A stretch of DNA of 64,000 bases from DASXQK01 sp963757155 (GTDB taxonomy: Bacteria; Pseudomonadota; Alphaproteobacteria; Dongiales; Dongiaceae). The notes under the pieces are model-generated. The model was not told the origin of the DNA. It worked only from the letters and a program-made list of their open reading frames with translations, and ran no database searches. The position numbers were made by a program, and so were the translations under genes. Below are positions 36,661 through 45,850 of this stretch, piece after piece. Positions within the stretch are counted from its first letter, which is position 1. Each line of letters starts with the position of its first letter. The DNA is taken from NCBI GenBank assembly GCA_963757155.1, contig CAVWQS010000006.1:310001-374000 (forward strand). Reading direction: 5' to 3'.

Positions 36661-37925
36661 GCTTTCGCCGTCTGGCGCTAGCCCTCCTTGTCGTGGCGGT
36701 CCTTGCTGCGAACGCGCTGGGGGCTCTGATCGCGGTGAAGCTGCTGGGCGGCCAGACGGGCGGTCCACTACAGGTGGTGCGCGCGCCGGTGGAACTGGTG
36801 GCGCGCGGAAAATATCTCGCCGAAGCGGCGGACTGCGCCGCCTGCCACTCCGCACCGGGCGGCGCGCCCTTTGCCGGGGGCCTCGCGATGCAGAGCGGCT
36901 TCGGGACGATCTACGCCACCAACATCACGCCCGACCCCGACAATGGCATCGGCCGCTGGACCGCTGATGATTTCTGGCAGGCGCTGCATGACGGCACAAG
37001 GCGTGACGGCCAGCCGCTTTATCCCGCGATGCCCTATACCTCCTATCGCGGCATGACGCGGGCGGATGCCGATGCGATCTACGCTTATCTCATGCAGCTG
37101 CGGCCCATGAAGGTGGCGAACCGCCAGACCAAGCTCGATTTTCCCTACGACATCCGCCTGGGAATGATGGGATGGAACCTGCTGTTCCTCCGGGAGAGCC
37201 TGCCCGCGACCTCGAGCGGAAGCTCCGCCGCCTGGCAGCGCGGCCGCTATCTCGTGAACGTGCTGGGGCATTGCGGGGAATGCCATACGCCCCGCGGCAG
37301 CCTCGGCCAGATGGAGCTGTCGCGGGCCTTGACCGGCTTCGCCCTCGGCCGCGTCGGGGCGCCCGATATCACCCCGGCCGGCCTCGCGGCGCGCGGCTGG
37401 ACGGGCGCCGGTCTCGGCAGCTATCTCGGCCGCGGGATCGCCGATCAAGGCTCGGCCTTCGCGGACATGCATCAAGTCGTGATGCTCAGCACCCGAAACC
37501 TGACGCCCGAGGATCTCGCCGCCGTGACGACCTATCTCCTCGGCGACCGCCCGCCGCCGCCCGTCCCGCTGCCGGCGATCGATCCCGCGGCCGCCACGGC
37601 GGCGGCCGGCGGCGCGGGGCGGACCAGCTATTTGGCGCTCTGCGCCGGCTGCCACGGCCTCGAGGGCGGCGGTCTGCCGAACACGGTGGTGGCGCTGCGC
37701 GCCAACAGCACGCTGCGGCTTTCCGATGCGCGCAATCTGATCGTGGCGATGCTGGACGGCATTGGCCCAGAGAATTTTCCGCAGGGCGCCAGCCTGCAGG
37801 CCATGCCAGGCTTTTCCGACAAGCTGAGCGACGAACAGGCCGCCGCGCTCGCGAACTATCTGCGCGTGGTCTGGGGCGGCCAGAAGCCGGATGTGACGGC
37901 CGCCGCCATAGGGCGTCTGCGCTGA
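36657..37925 (+). CDS. Membrane-anchored triheme cytochrome c
   Basis: A 422-residue protein with an N-terminal TM anchor (LALALLVVAVLAANALGALIAV) and three CxxCH heme sites: CAACH (about 60), CGECH (about 205) and CAGCH (about 327). It resembles the cytochrome subunit of membrane alcohol dehydrogenases and of periplasmic Mo hydroxylases. It is the last gene of the ubiD operon and is expected to carry electrons from the hydroxylase into the respiratory chain. Confidence 0.88.
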   Translation: MSFRRLALALLVVAVLAANALGALIAVKLLGGQTGGPLQVVRAPVELVARGKYLAEAADCAACHSAPGGAPFAGGLAMQSGFGTIYATNITPDPDNGIGRWTADDFWQALHDGTRRDGQPLYPAMPYTSYRGMTRADADAIYAYLMQLRPMKVANRQTKLDFPYDIRLGMMGWNLLFLRESLPATSSGSSAAWQRGRYLVNVLGHCGECHTPRGSLGQMELSRALTGFALGRVGAPDITPAGLAARGWTGAGLGSYLGRGIADQGSAFADMHQVVMLSTRNLTPEDLAAVTTYLLGDRPPPPVPLPAIDPAAATAAAGGAGRTSYLALCAGCHGLEGGGLPNTVVALRANSTLRLSDARNLIVAMLDGIGPENFPQGASLQAMPGFSDKLSDEQAAALANYLRVVWGGQKPDVTAAAIGRLR

Positions 37926-37938
37926 GCGCTCGCTGCCC

Positions 37939-39534
37939 TCACATCGGTAAATCGAGAACCGGCTTCAGCCCATGTGCGGCGCGGTCCTGGTTGAAGCGCA
38001 CCAGCGCTGCCGCGTCGACCTTGGTGCCGGAGAGGTCGACGGATTTGAGGGCGGGAAGAGCTGCGAGCGGTGCGATATCGGCCACGGCCGTGCGGGCAAG
38101 ATTCAATAGCTGCAGGGCGCTCAAGCCTCGCAGAGGCGACAGATCGGTCACCTTGGTCGCACTTACATTCAGCTGCTGGAGCGCGGCATGGGTCCGGATC
38201 GGGGACAGATCCGCGATCTCGGTCCCGGCCACATCCAGCTGATCGAGCTTGGTCAGACCCGCGATCGGGTCGAGGGTCGTGATCCGGGTATCGGCGAGAT
38301 AGAGCTCCTCCAGCCCGCTCATCCCGGCGAGGAGGCTGGTATCGGCGAAGCCCGTCGAGGTCAGATAGAGGTAGTGTAGGCCCGTCAGGCTTTTGAGCGG
38401 GGCGAACGACACCACATCCGTGCCGTCCAGGTCGAGGTCCTCCAGCCCGGCAAGACCTGCCAGCGGGCCGATGTCGCTGACAGGGGTCTGGCTGAGGTCC
38501 AGCCATTTGAGGCCGGCGAGGCCGGCGAGCGGATCGAGGTGCGTGACCAGGCTATGGCGGAGGGCCAGGGTCTTCAGCTGGGCCAAGCCCTTCAGCGGCG
38601 CGAGATCGGCCACCGAGGTCGAGCGCAGATCGAGGTGCTGCAGCGCTTTCAATCCCGCCAGCGGGCTGAGATCCGTCACCGGGGTGGAGCGCAGGTCCAG
38701 CACCTCCAGCGCCGTCATGCCGGCGATGGGCCCGACATCGCTGACGGCGGTGCCGCGCATGTTGAAGAGCGTGAGCCCTGTCAGGCTTCGGATCGGCTCG
38801 AGGTCGACCACGGCCGTCTTCTGGATGCTGAGCTCGCGAAGTCCGGTCAGCCCGCGGATCGGCGCGAGATCGATGACGGGCGTGCGCGAGAGGTCGAGCC
38901 GGCGCAATCCCGGCAGCCCCGCCAGGAGTGCGGCGGCCTGGGCGAAGTTCTGGTTGCTGAAGGCTGCATTCGGCCCGGCGCCGAAACCGCCCCCCTCCAG
39001 CGGCTTGATCGTCAGGCCGAGGGCGCTGAGCTGAGCCACCGCCGGATCGACAGACGCAGTGCCGGCCGGCGCGGGGGTGGAGGGTGCGGGCGCGGAAGGT
39101 GCTGCCGAGGGCGCAGCCGGTGCCGGCGGTAAGGGTAGCGCCACGGGTGCAGCCTCGCCTGCGATCTCGGGCGCGGTTGGTCCGCGCCAAATCTCCGCTG
39201 CCACGACGGCCAGCAAAGCCAGGACCAGCAGCACCGGCGAGGCGAATCCGAGGGTCCGGCGGCCGGACCCTCTCTCTGCCAGCAGCTGTGCGGCGACCGC
39301 AAGTCCCGCCAGCAGAATCAGGAGCCAGAGGCCGAGCCCAGGCTCGGGAAGCAGAATGCCGGACGGCGAGCCGGTGAGAACGCCGCCAGCGCGGGCAAGG
39401 CCGAGCGCCAGCAGAACCAAAGCCAGAAGTGCTGCCGCCCGACCCGAAAGCATGGGCCGAGAGGGGGCGGTCGGCGCCTCGGCCTCGCGCCGCCGAGCCC
39501 TGCCGGACTGCCTCTTCGAGCGTGATCTGGTCAT
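37939..39534 (-). CDS. Membrane-anchored leucine-rich-repeat protein
   Basis: A 531-residue protein. Three hydrophobic segments (LLALVLLALGLA, LGLWLLILLAGLAVAAQLL, PVLLVLALLAVVAAEIW) are followed by an Ala/Pro-rich linker and about fourteen 22-residue repeats of the internalin type (LxxLxxLDLxxTxVxDLxPLAG) from about residue 195 to the end. No capping domain or enzyme is seen. Probably a periplasmic protein-binding scaffold; partner unknown. It converges on the cytochrome gene with 13 bases between stop codons. Confidence 0.82.
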   Translation of the reverse strand: MTRSRSKRQSGRARRREAEAPTAPSRPMLSGRAAALLALVLLALGLARAGGVLTGSPSGILLPEPGLGLWLLILLAGLAVAAQLLAERGSGRRTLGFASPVLLVLALLAVVAAEIWRGPTAPEIAGEAAPVALPLPPAPAAPSAAPSAPAPSTPAPAGTASVDPAVAQLSALGLTIKPLEGGGFGAGPNAAFSNQNFAQAAALLAGLPGLRRLDLSRTPVIDLAPIRGLTGLRELSIQKTAVVDLEPIRSLTGLTLFNMRGTAVSDVGPIAGMTALEVLDLRSTPVTDLSPLAGLKALQHLDLRSTSVADLAPLKGLAQLKTLALRHSLVTHLDPLAGLAGLKWLDLSQTPVSDIGPLAGLAGLEDLDLDGTDVVSFAPLKSLTGLHYLYLTSTGFADTSLLAGMSGLEELYLADTRITTLDPIAGLTKLDQLDVAGTEIADLSPIRTHAALQQLNVSATKVTDLSPLRGLSALQLLNLARTAVADIAPLAALPALKSVDLSGTKVDAAALVRFNQDRAAHGLKPVLDLPM

Positions 39535-39750
39535 GCTGCCGGCTTACCTGCACTTGCCCGGAGCGGGGCGATCGGGTTCTGCCACGAATCGAAGCGGCAT
39601 GCAGGGCCCCTCTGCCCCGATATTGCCGCCGTGGGTTGGTATCGGTAAGCCAGGATCGTCGTCATGGGAACTGGTAATCTGTTCGGCGGGACCGGCTTTC
39701 AGCCGGCGCCCGGGGAAAAGGCCGAATGCCGCCGAGCATGAGGCCAGGAT

Positions 39751-40998
39751 TTACAGATCGTGCTCGGCGAGCTCGCGAAATTCGTCGGGAACGGAGTCGA
39801 GGTTTCCCAAGGCGGCGGTGCCATATCCGACCGCGTCCCATCCGAAGCGATCGCGGATCTTGTCGACGGCACGATCGGCGGCGTGACGCGCCAAGCCCTT
39901 TCGGCTGCCGGGACGGCGCGCTTCGTCGTCGAGCCCCAGCGGGAGTTCGAACTGCAGTTCGGCGTTGGTCTCGAGCTGCGACGCGGAGATCGCCAGGAGG
40001 GAGATGTTCTTCTCCTCGGGGTGATCACCGAGGGCCGTGCGAACGAGCTCCTCGGCGATCTCGGCAAGGATCGCCGTTGCGGATATCGGCGCATCCAGCG
40101 TCACGGAGCGCGTGACCGCGTGGAGATCGGCAAAGCGCACGCGGGCCGTCACGGTTCGGCAAGTCAGATATTTGGCCCGCAGCCGAGCCCCGATCCTGTC
40201 CGCGAGATGACGCAGCGTCGGCCGAAACACCCGCTCCTCCGCGGGCTTTCTGCCGATCGCCGATTGCGCGCCGGCGGATCGCGCCCGGCGATGCGGCGTG
40301 ATCTCCCGCGCATCGCAATTCCAGGCCAGCGCCGCCAGCTTCTCGCTTGCCGCCGGACCCAGCAATCGCTCCAGCGAGTGCCCCGGAGTCTTCGCGAGCT
40401 GGCCGATGGTCAGCACCCCGATCTCCGCCAGCCTCGCCTTGGCGACCGGGCCCACGCCCCACATCAGCTCGACGGGCAGGTCGTGCAGGAACGCCAGTTC
40501 GGTGTCGGGATCGACCACCAGCAGCCCGTCGGGCTTGGCCACCTGCGAGGCGATTTTCGCCAGATGCTTGGTGCGCGCCACGCCGACCGAGATCGGCAGG
40601 CCAAGCTCCGCCCGGACACGGCGCCGGATCGTCGTTGCAATCTCGGCCGGCGGACCGAAGAGATGGGTGCAGCCCGCGACATCGGCGAAGGCCTCGTCGA
40701 TGGAGATGCGCTCGACGAGGGGTGTGAAATCGCCGAGCACCGCGATGGCGGCATCGCCCAGCCGTTGGTACTCGCCGAAATGGCCGCTGACGAAGGTCAG
40801 CTGCGGGCAGAGCTCGCGGGCGCGTCGCCCCGGCATGCCGCCGCGGACCCCGAAGGCCTTGGCTTCATAGGAAGCGGCCAGCACAACTCCGCCCCCGACG
40901 GCGATGGGCTTGCCGCGCAAGGACGGATCCAGCAGCTGCTCGACCGAGGCGTAGAAGGCATCGAGGTCTGCATGGAGGATGGTGGCTGCCGTTTCCAT
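39751..40998 (-). CDS. dinB: DNA polymerase IV (Y family)
   Basis: A 415-residue DinB polymerase. Catalytic acids are in LHADLDAFYASVEQ (D10, D12) and RISIDEAFADV (Asp/Glu); the thumb and little-finger regions follow (VGVARTKHLAKIASQVAKPDG). It performs error-prone bypass synthesis. No beta-clamp motif could be identified with confidence. A LexA box 22 bases upstream of the start codon indicates SOS control. Confidence 0.92.
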   Translation of the reverse strand: METAATILHADLDAFYASVEQLLDPSLRGKPIAVGGGVVLAASYEAKAFGVRGGMPGRRARELCPQLTFVSGHFGEYQRLGDAAIAVLGDFTPLVERISIDEAFADVAGCTHLFGPPAEIATTIRRRVRAELGLPISVGVARTKHLAKIASQVAKPDGLLVVDPDTELAFLHDLPVELMWGVGPVAKARLAEIGVLTIGQLAKTPGHSLERLLGPAASEKLAALAWNCDAREITPHRRARSAGAQSAIGRKPAEERVFRPTLRHLADRIGARLRAKYLTCRTVTARVRFADLHAVTRSVTLDAPISATAILAEIAEELVRTALGDHPEEKNISLLAISASQLETNAELQFELPLGLDDEARRPGSRKGLARHAADRAVDKIRDRFGWDAVGYGTAALGNLDSVPDEFRELAEHDL

Positions 40999-41019
40999 CC
41001 GACGGCTCCGCGGTTATGA

Positions 41020-41034
41020 GAACATAAAGAGAAC
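41020..41034 (-). promoter_or_regulatory. LexA (SOS) box, alphaproteobacterial type
   Basis: GAAC-N7-GAAC (GAACATAAAGAGAAC), the exact direct-repeat LexA site of alphaproteobacteria (GTTC-N7-GTTC on the gene strand). It sits 22 bases before the dinB start codon. Confidence 0.85.
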
Positions 41035-41082
41035 ATTCTCCGCGGATTGTCAACGGCCCGGTTGTGCAGCCTCGCCGGCGAG

Positions 41083-41959
41083 CTACCCGTTCTCGGGCGC
41101 GAGCTTGTCCTGGGTCTTGGTCTCGAAGTCGGCCGCGTCATGCCTCTCGTGCAGCTCGACTCGAGAGCTCGCCCCAGGAGCGGTTGACCATTCGGCCGCG
41201 CTGGACGGCCGGGCGTTTGCCGATCAGATCGGCCCAGCGCTGAACATGCTTGTAGTCCTGCACCGACAGGAACTCGCCCGCCTCGTAGAGCAGCCCCTTC
41301 GCGAGGCCGCCATACCAGGGCCAGATCGCCATATCGGCGATCGTGTAGGCACGGCCTGCCACGTATTCATTGTCGGCGAGCTGCTTGTCGAGCACGTCGA
41401 GTTGGCGCTTCACCTCCATGGCGAAGCGATCGATGGCGTATTCGATCTTCGCGGGCGCATAGGCGTAGAAGTGACCGAACCCTCCGCCCAGATAGGGTGC
41501 TGCTCCCATCTGCCAGAACAGCCAGGACAGGCATTCGGCGCGGGTGCTGTCGGTCGGCAGGAACGCCCCGAACTTCTCGGCGAGATAGAGCAGGATCGCG
41601 CCGGATTCGAAGACCCGGATCGGCTTCGGGCCGCTGCGGTCCATGAGCGCGGGAATCTTGGAGTTCGGATTCACCGCCACGAAGCCGCTGCCGAACTGCT
41701 CGCCGTCGCCGATCTTGATCAGCCAGGCGTCATACTCCGCACCGCTATGACCCAGAGCCAGCAGTTCCTCGAGCATGACCGTGACCTTCACGCCGTTCGG
41801 CGTTGCGAGCGAGTAGAGCTGGAGCGGATGGCGGCCGACCGGCAGTTCCTTGTCATGGGTCGGCCCCGAGATCGGGCGGTTGATGTTGGCGAACTGGCCA
41901 CCGCTCGCCTTGCTCCATGTCCAAACCTTCGGCGGCACGTAGTCAGACGAATTGGTCAT
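41083..41959 (-). CDS. yghU: Glutathione-dependent disulfide-bond oxidoreductase YghU (frameshifted near 41160)
   Basis: A close homolog of E. coli YghU, a Nu-class GST with disulfide reductase activity: VWTWSKASGGQFANINRP, PVGRHPLQLYSLATPNG, AAPYLGGGFGHFYAYAP. The reading frame ends early after WGELSSR, but the next frame continues VELHERHDAADFETKTQDK to a stop at 41083, matching the YghU C-terminus. One extra base near 41160 explains this; restored length is about 291 residues. It lies at the left border of the radC island. Confidence 0.9.
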
Positions 41960-42031
41960 CTCGATACTCCTGGCATCTTGCGGGAATGCGACCTCGATGC
42001 GAGATCGACAGATTGATGAGACAGCGGCGTC

Positions 42032-42123
42032 CTACCCCAGCAGCCCCAAGCTCCGCAAGCTCGCATGCCCCTTGCGGCCCTCGACCACATGATCGTGCGG
42101 CAGGATGTCGAGCCTTTCCAGCG
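42032..42123 (-). pseudogene. Displaced 3' end of radC (att-like border)
   Basis: The minus strand encodes LERLDILPHDHVVEGRKGHA then SLRSLGLLG and a stop, i.e. the last 30 or so residues of a RadC protein without the rest. Bases 42041-42123 match 50149-50231 inside the intact radC at 73 of 83 positions, in the same orientation. This is what remains when an element integrates into the 3' end of a gene and supplies a replacement end. Confidence 0.78.
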
Positions 42124-42211
42124 GGTGGGACCGGACACGTAGTCACTCCCTCTGCTGAAGCGACGAGCTGCCGCGACCTTGAGGCGCTCTGTGCAAGTCG
42201 CTCCGAAAGCG

Positions 42212-43090
42212 TCATATGGCCATATGCTTGATCGTGCTGGGGGCTTCAAAGAACAGGTCCACGAGCTTGTACTGCCTTCCAGCGAGGCTGAAGATGTGCT
42301 CGGGAACCCGAGCTGCCATCTCCGGGACATGAACCCTCACGATCTTATCCGCACGGCTCGACCCGTATTCCCATGTGAACCCGATGCCGAGTTCGTTGGC
42401 GACCGCCTCGAACACCCCGTCGCGCGTATCGAGAACGATCTCTGGTTTTGGTTTCACTCCCGCCGTCCGGAAGGCACGATCGACGACGCGTTGTGTGGAC
42501 GACTGCTTGGTCCGGAATATCAACCGATGCCTGGCAAGTTCTGCGCATGAAACCCTCTTGGCTCGGGCCAGGGGATGACTTGGATGCACAATCGCGACGA
42601 CACCTTGCCGCACGCATACCTCGCGACGAAAGCGCCCATCGCTCGGTACATCCGGCAGAACGCCCACGTCGACCCGCTGATTGACGACGGCGTCGATGAT
42701 CGATGCCCAATTTCCCATTTCAACGGTGATCTGGATGTTCGAGTAGAGACGGCGAAAAGAAGAGATCAACGCCATACCCGGCATCGAGTTGCCAAGGCCG
42801 ATGCGCAACTCGCCACCTTTCAAGGCATCCTTTTGCCGTAGTACGGCCAACGCCTGAGTCTCCAGGGCGCTCATTTGGGATGTCACGGCAACAAACTCCC
42901 GACAGAGGGCGGTCGGCACAAGATCGTTGCCACGACGTTCGAACAGGCTGACTCCGAATTCGAACTCCAGGCTGCGTACCTGCTGGGTGACTGCAGGCTG
43001 GGTGACGCCGAGGCGTCGGGCAGCATGCGAGAAGCTGCCGGCTTCGAAGACCGCATTGACTGCGCGCACCCGTGAGCTCGTCAGCGACAT
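42212..43090 (-). CDS. LysR-family transcriptional regulator
   Basis: A 292-residue LTTR: HTH at residues about 6-60 (VNAVFEAGSFSHAARRLGVTQPAVTQQVRSLE) and a periplasmic-binding-like effector domain (GELRIGLGNSMPG, VDVGVLPDVPSDGRF). It is divergent from the MetE-like gene with 200 bases between, holding an ATAA-N7-TTAT box, so it probably controls the island's transport operon. It is the first island gene next to the displaced radC end. Confidence 0.88.
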   Translation of the reverse strand: MSLTSSRVRAVNAVFEAGSFSHAARRLGVTQPAVTQQVRSLEFEFGVSLFERRGNDLVPTALCREFVAVTSQMSALETQALAVLRQKDALKGGELRIGLGNSMPGMALISSFRRLYSNIQITVEMGNWASIIDAVVNQRVDVGVLPDVPSDGRFRREVCVRQGVVAIVHPSHPLARAKRVSCAELARHRLIFRTKQSSTQRVVDRAFRTAGVKPKPEIVLDTRDGVFEAVANELGIGFTWEYGSSRADKIVRVHVPEMAARVPEHIFSLAGRQYKLVDLFFEAPSTIKHMAI

Positions 43091-43148
43091 GGCCGATTTC
43101 CCCGAAAGCTGGCTTCAGGCCGAGACGATAGCGACGCTTCTTTGACAT

Positions 43149-43163
43149 ATAAGAGAAGGTTAT
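43149..43163. promoter_or_regulatory. Candidate LysR-type binding site
   Basis: ATAAGAGAAGGTTAT: ATAA-N7-TTAT, fitting the T-N11-A rule for LysR sites, in the intergenic region between the lysR and MetE-like genes. GTTA-N6-TAAC (43159-43172) overlaps it. Confidence 0.5.
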
Positions 43164-43291
43164 GACCTTAACGTCAATGCAAAACAATCGGTATTAAGTC
43201 CCCTCGAAGGCGTCGGTAGACCCGGAGCGCAACCTGTCCTTGGCGCGAGCGGGTAGCCGGGAATCAGACGATTATTCGTGGAGATGCTCCG

Positions 43292-44479
43292 ATGAAGTGC
43301 AGCACCGACCGGATTCTGTCGACCCATACCGGGAGCCTCCCGCGTCCACCGGCCCTGGCCGAAGCCATTGTCGAGCATGATCGCGGCACGCTCACGTCTG
43401 CAGAGGAACTCAACCTGCGGCGGCAGATCCGGGAAGCAGTCGAGAGCGCCGTCCGGAAGCAAGGGGAGTCCGGACTCGACATCATCAACGACGGCGAAGC
43501 GAGCAAGATCGGCTACGCAACCTATGTGCGGGAGCGACTTTCCGGCTTTGAAGGGAAGGGTAGGGGACTGACCATCTGGGACCTGCATGATGTACCGGAG
43601 TTCGCGGAGCGTTCGCTGGCAGGTCTTGATCCGATGGTGCCTGCCTGCACAGGGCCGATCGTCTACCAAGGCCGGGTGGCTCTGGAAGAGGATATCGCGA
43701 ATCTGAAGGCGGCCGCGGAAAAGGCTGAACCCGCCGACGTGTTCATGACGGCAGCCTCGCCGGGAGTGATCGCGATATACCTGGAAAACCAGCACTACCC
43801 GACGGCGGAAGAGTATTGGCAGGCCATCGCCGAGGCGATGCGAACCGAATACGAAGCAATCGCTGAGGCCGGGTTCGTCCTGCAAATCGACGCACCTGAT
43901 CTCGCGATGGGACGACATGTCGGCACGGAGCTTCTTGACCTTGAGGAGTTTCGCCGGCAGGTGGCTGTGCGCGTGGAACTGCTCAATCACGCATGCCGCA
44001 ACATTCCCTCGGAGAAGATGCGACTGCATCTCTGTTGGGGCAATTATCTCGGGCCACATCACCATGACGTGGCGTTGAGTGATCTTGTCGACATTCTCTT
44101 GCGCTGCAAGGCAGGCGCCATGTCGTTCGAGGCGGCCAACCCGCGCCACCAGCATGAGTGGCGCGTCTGGGAGGATGTCAAGCTGCCGGATGACACGGTC
44201 CTCATTCCCGGCGTAATCGACACCTGTAGCAGCTATGTCGAGCATCCGGAGATCGTGGCTGAGCGAATCGTCCGTTTCGCCGAGCTGGTTGGTCGGGAGC
44301 GCGTCATCGCGGGCACGGATTGCGGCTTCGCCAATTTTGCGTCCTATCAAATCGTTGACCCGAAGATCGCGTGGATGAAGTTGGCCTCGCTGGCTGAAGG
44401 AGCTGAGCTCGCCTCGCACCGCTTGTGGAACATCTCGCGAAAAGAGAACCCCGCGCGCCGAGCTGGCGTCGTCGGGTAG
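43292..44479 (+). CDS. MetE-like (cobalamin-independent methionine synthase II family) enzyme
   Basis: A 395-residue protein with only the C-terminal catalytic barrel of MetE. Zn ligands are visible: H246 and C248 (HLCWGNY), E280 (FEAANPRH) and C344 (GTDCGF). HTGSLPRP at the N-terminus is typical of this stand-alone group, which also includes epoxyalkane:CoM transferases. It therefore activates a thiol and transfers an alkyl group, but donor and acceptor are unknown. GTGGAG precedes ATG 43292. First gene of the island operon that continues into a transporter, so the imported compound may be its substrate (inference). Confidence 0.82.
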   Translation: MKCSTDRILSTHTGSLPRPPALAEAIVEHDRGTLTSAEELNLRRQIREAVESAVRKQGESGLDIINDGEASKIGYATYVRERLSGFEGKGRGLTIWDLHDVPEFAERSLAGLDPMVPACTGPIVYQGRVALEEDIANLKAAAEKAEPADVFMTAASPGVIAIYLENQHYPTAEEYWQAIAEAMRTEYEAIAEAGFVLQIDAPDLAMGRHVGTELLDLEEFRRQVAVRVELLNHACRNIPSEKMRLHLCWGNYLGPHHHDVALSDLVDILLRCKAGAMSFEAANPRHQHEWRVWEDVKLPDDTVLIPGVIDTCSSYVEHPEIVAERIVRFAELVGRERVIAGTDCGFANFASYQIVDPKIAWMKLASLAEGAELASHRLWNISRKENPARRAGVVG

Positions 44480-44573
44480 TCCCCCGCATCGATCGCGGCG
44501 GTCCGCGTGAAGGCGCTCGCCGAAGCCAATCAAATCCATGAATCGCCAATTCGTCTCAAGAGGAGATCGTAGG

Positions 44574-45812
44574 ATGGACATTTCTCGTAGAGCTTTTCTT
44601 CAATCGGCCGCGATTGGCTCTGCCGCCGTGGGCAGCTTGGCATTCGAGAGCCAGCCGAGCTGGGCACAGGCTGACAGCGTAAACGTCGGGTCGCTTCACG
44701 ACCTGTCGGGCGCGGTGGATGTCTACGGCATTCCGTCGCATATGTGCATGAAGATCGCGATCGAGGAGATAAACGCTGCCGGCGGGCTGTTGGGCAAGAA
44801 GATCGAGCTCAAGGTCTACGACGGGCAATCCGATATCAAGAAGTACCCCCAGTACGCTCAGCGTGCAGCTCTGGAAGACAAGGTGGTGATGTTGCAAGGC
44901 GCGATCACCGGGGCATCGCGCGAGGCGACCCGACCGGTACTGCGCCGTTACAAGGTTCCATTCGTGTATGGGACGATCTACGAAGGCGGTCTTTGCGAGA
45001 TGAATGCCATTTCGGTGAACACCGGCAGCGATCAGCAAGCCGTGCCGCTGCTCGAATGGTCCTTCAAGAACCTGGGCAAGAAGGTCTTCTACATTGGCGC
45101 AGACTACAATGCGCCTCGGAACATCGGCATTTGGACGCGCTATCTCGCTCAGCAGCATGGTGGCGAGGTTGTCGGCGATGACTACTACCCGCTCGACGTC
45201 ACTGATTTCAGCACGGCGATCAGCAAGATCCAGGCCGCCAAGCCCGACTATGTGCACTCTTGCCTTGTCGGCGGACCTCACATGTCGTTTTACAGACAGT
45301 GGGCAGCGGCCGGCATGCTGCACAAGACTCCGATCGTCTCCATCGTGTTCGCCGGGGGCAACGAGCACATGGTCCTGACACCGGAAGAGACGGACGGCAT
45401 CATCGTCGCCTACAACTACTTTCAAGAACTTGATGCGCCGGAGAACAAGGTGTTCCTAAAAAGAGTGGAGGCGGCGGCGGGCGCCGACCACCCATATGTG
45501 AACGGAATCGCGATCGGCGGCTACAATGGGCCGATGATCTGGGCGGAGGCTGTCAAGAAGGCCGGCAGCTTCGAGCGGGGCGCCCTGATGGCCGCCGTCG
45601 CTCAGGGCATCGAGTGGAACGGGCCGGGTGGGCAAATGGTCTTGGACGGCAAGACCCACAGCACCCAGCAGGACGTTCACATCATCCAGGTCAAAGACCG
45701 CAAGTGGACCCTCATCGAGACGAAGAAGCAGGTGCCGCCCTACGACTTCGCCGGACGATGCGATTTGATCAAGAATCCCCGGAACACGGAGATATTGGTC
45801 CCTCTCGTGTGA
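44574..45812 (+). CDS. ABC transporter substrate-binding protein (UrtA/FmdD/AmiC-like)
   Basis: A 412-residue periplasmic binding protein with a Tat-like signal (SRRAFLQSAAIGSAAVG, residues 4-20). The fold is Peripla_BP_5 type: NVGSLHDLSGAVDVYG, INAAGGLLGKKIEL, GAITGASREATRPVL, IYEGGLCEMNA. The last features resemble urea and short-amide binders more than LivJ/K. ATG 44574 is preferred over 44538 because AGGAGATCGTAGG lies upstream and the signal starts there. It supplies ligand to the LivHM-like permeases that follow. Confidence 0.86.
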   Translation: MDISRRAFLQSAAIGSAAVGSLAFESQPSWAQADSVNVGSLHDLSGAVDVYGIPSHMCMKIAIEEINAAGGLLGKKIELKVYDGQSDIKKYPQYAQRAALEDKVVMLQGAITGASREATRPVLRRYKVPFVYGTIYEGGLCEMNAISVNTGSDQQAVPLLEWSFKNLGKKVFYIGADYNAPRNIGIWTRYLAQQHGGEVVGDDYYPLDVTDFSTAISKIQAAKPDYVHSCLVGGPHMSFYRQWAAAGMLHKTPIVSIVFAGGNEHMVLTPEETDGIIVAYNYFQELDAPENKVFLKRVEAAAGADHPYVNGIAIGGYNGPMIWAEAVKKAGSFERGALMAAVAQGIEWNGPGGQMVLDGKTHSTQQDVHIIQVKDRKWTLIETKKQVPPYDFAGRCDLIKNPRNTEILVPLV

Positions 45813-45850
45813 GATGGATATTTTTTCCTAATCGCGAGTCCGAGGCGCCC

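Noticed and set aside
41917..42231. Small plus-strand protein similar to one at 50034-50252
   Set aside because: The two resemble each other only because both are antisense to the two copies of the radC 3' end.
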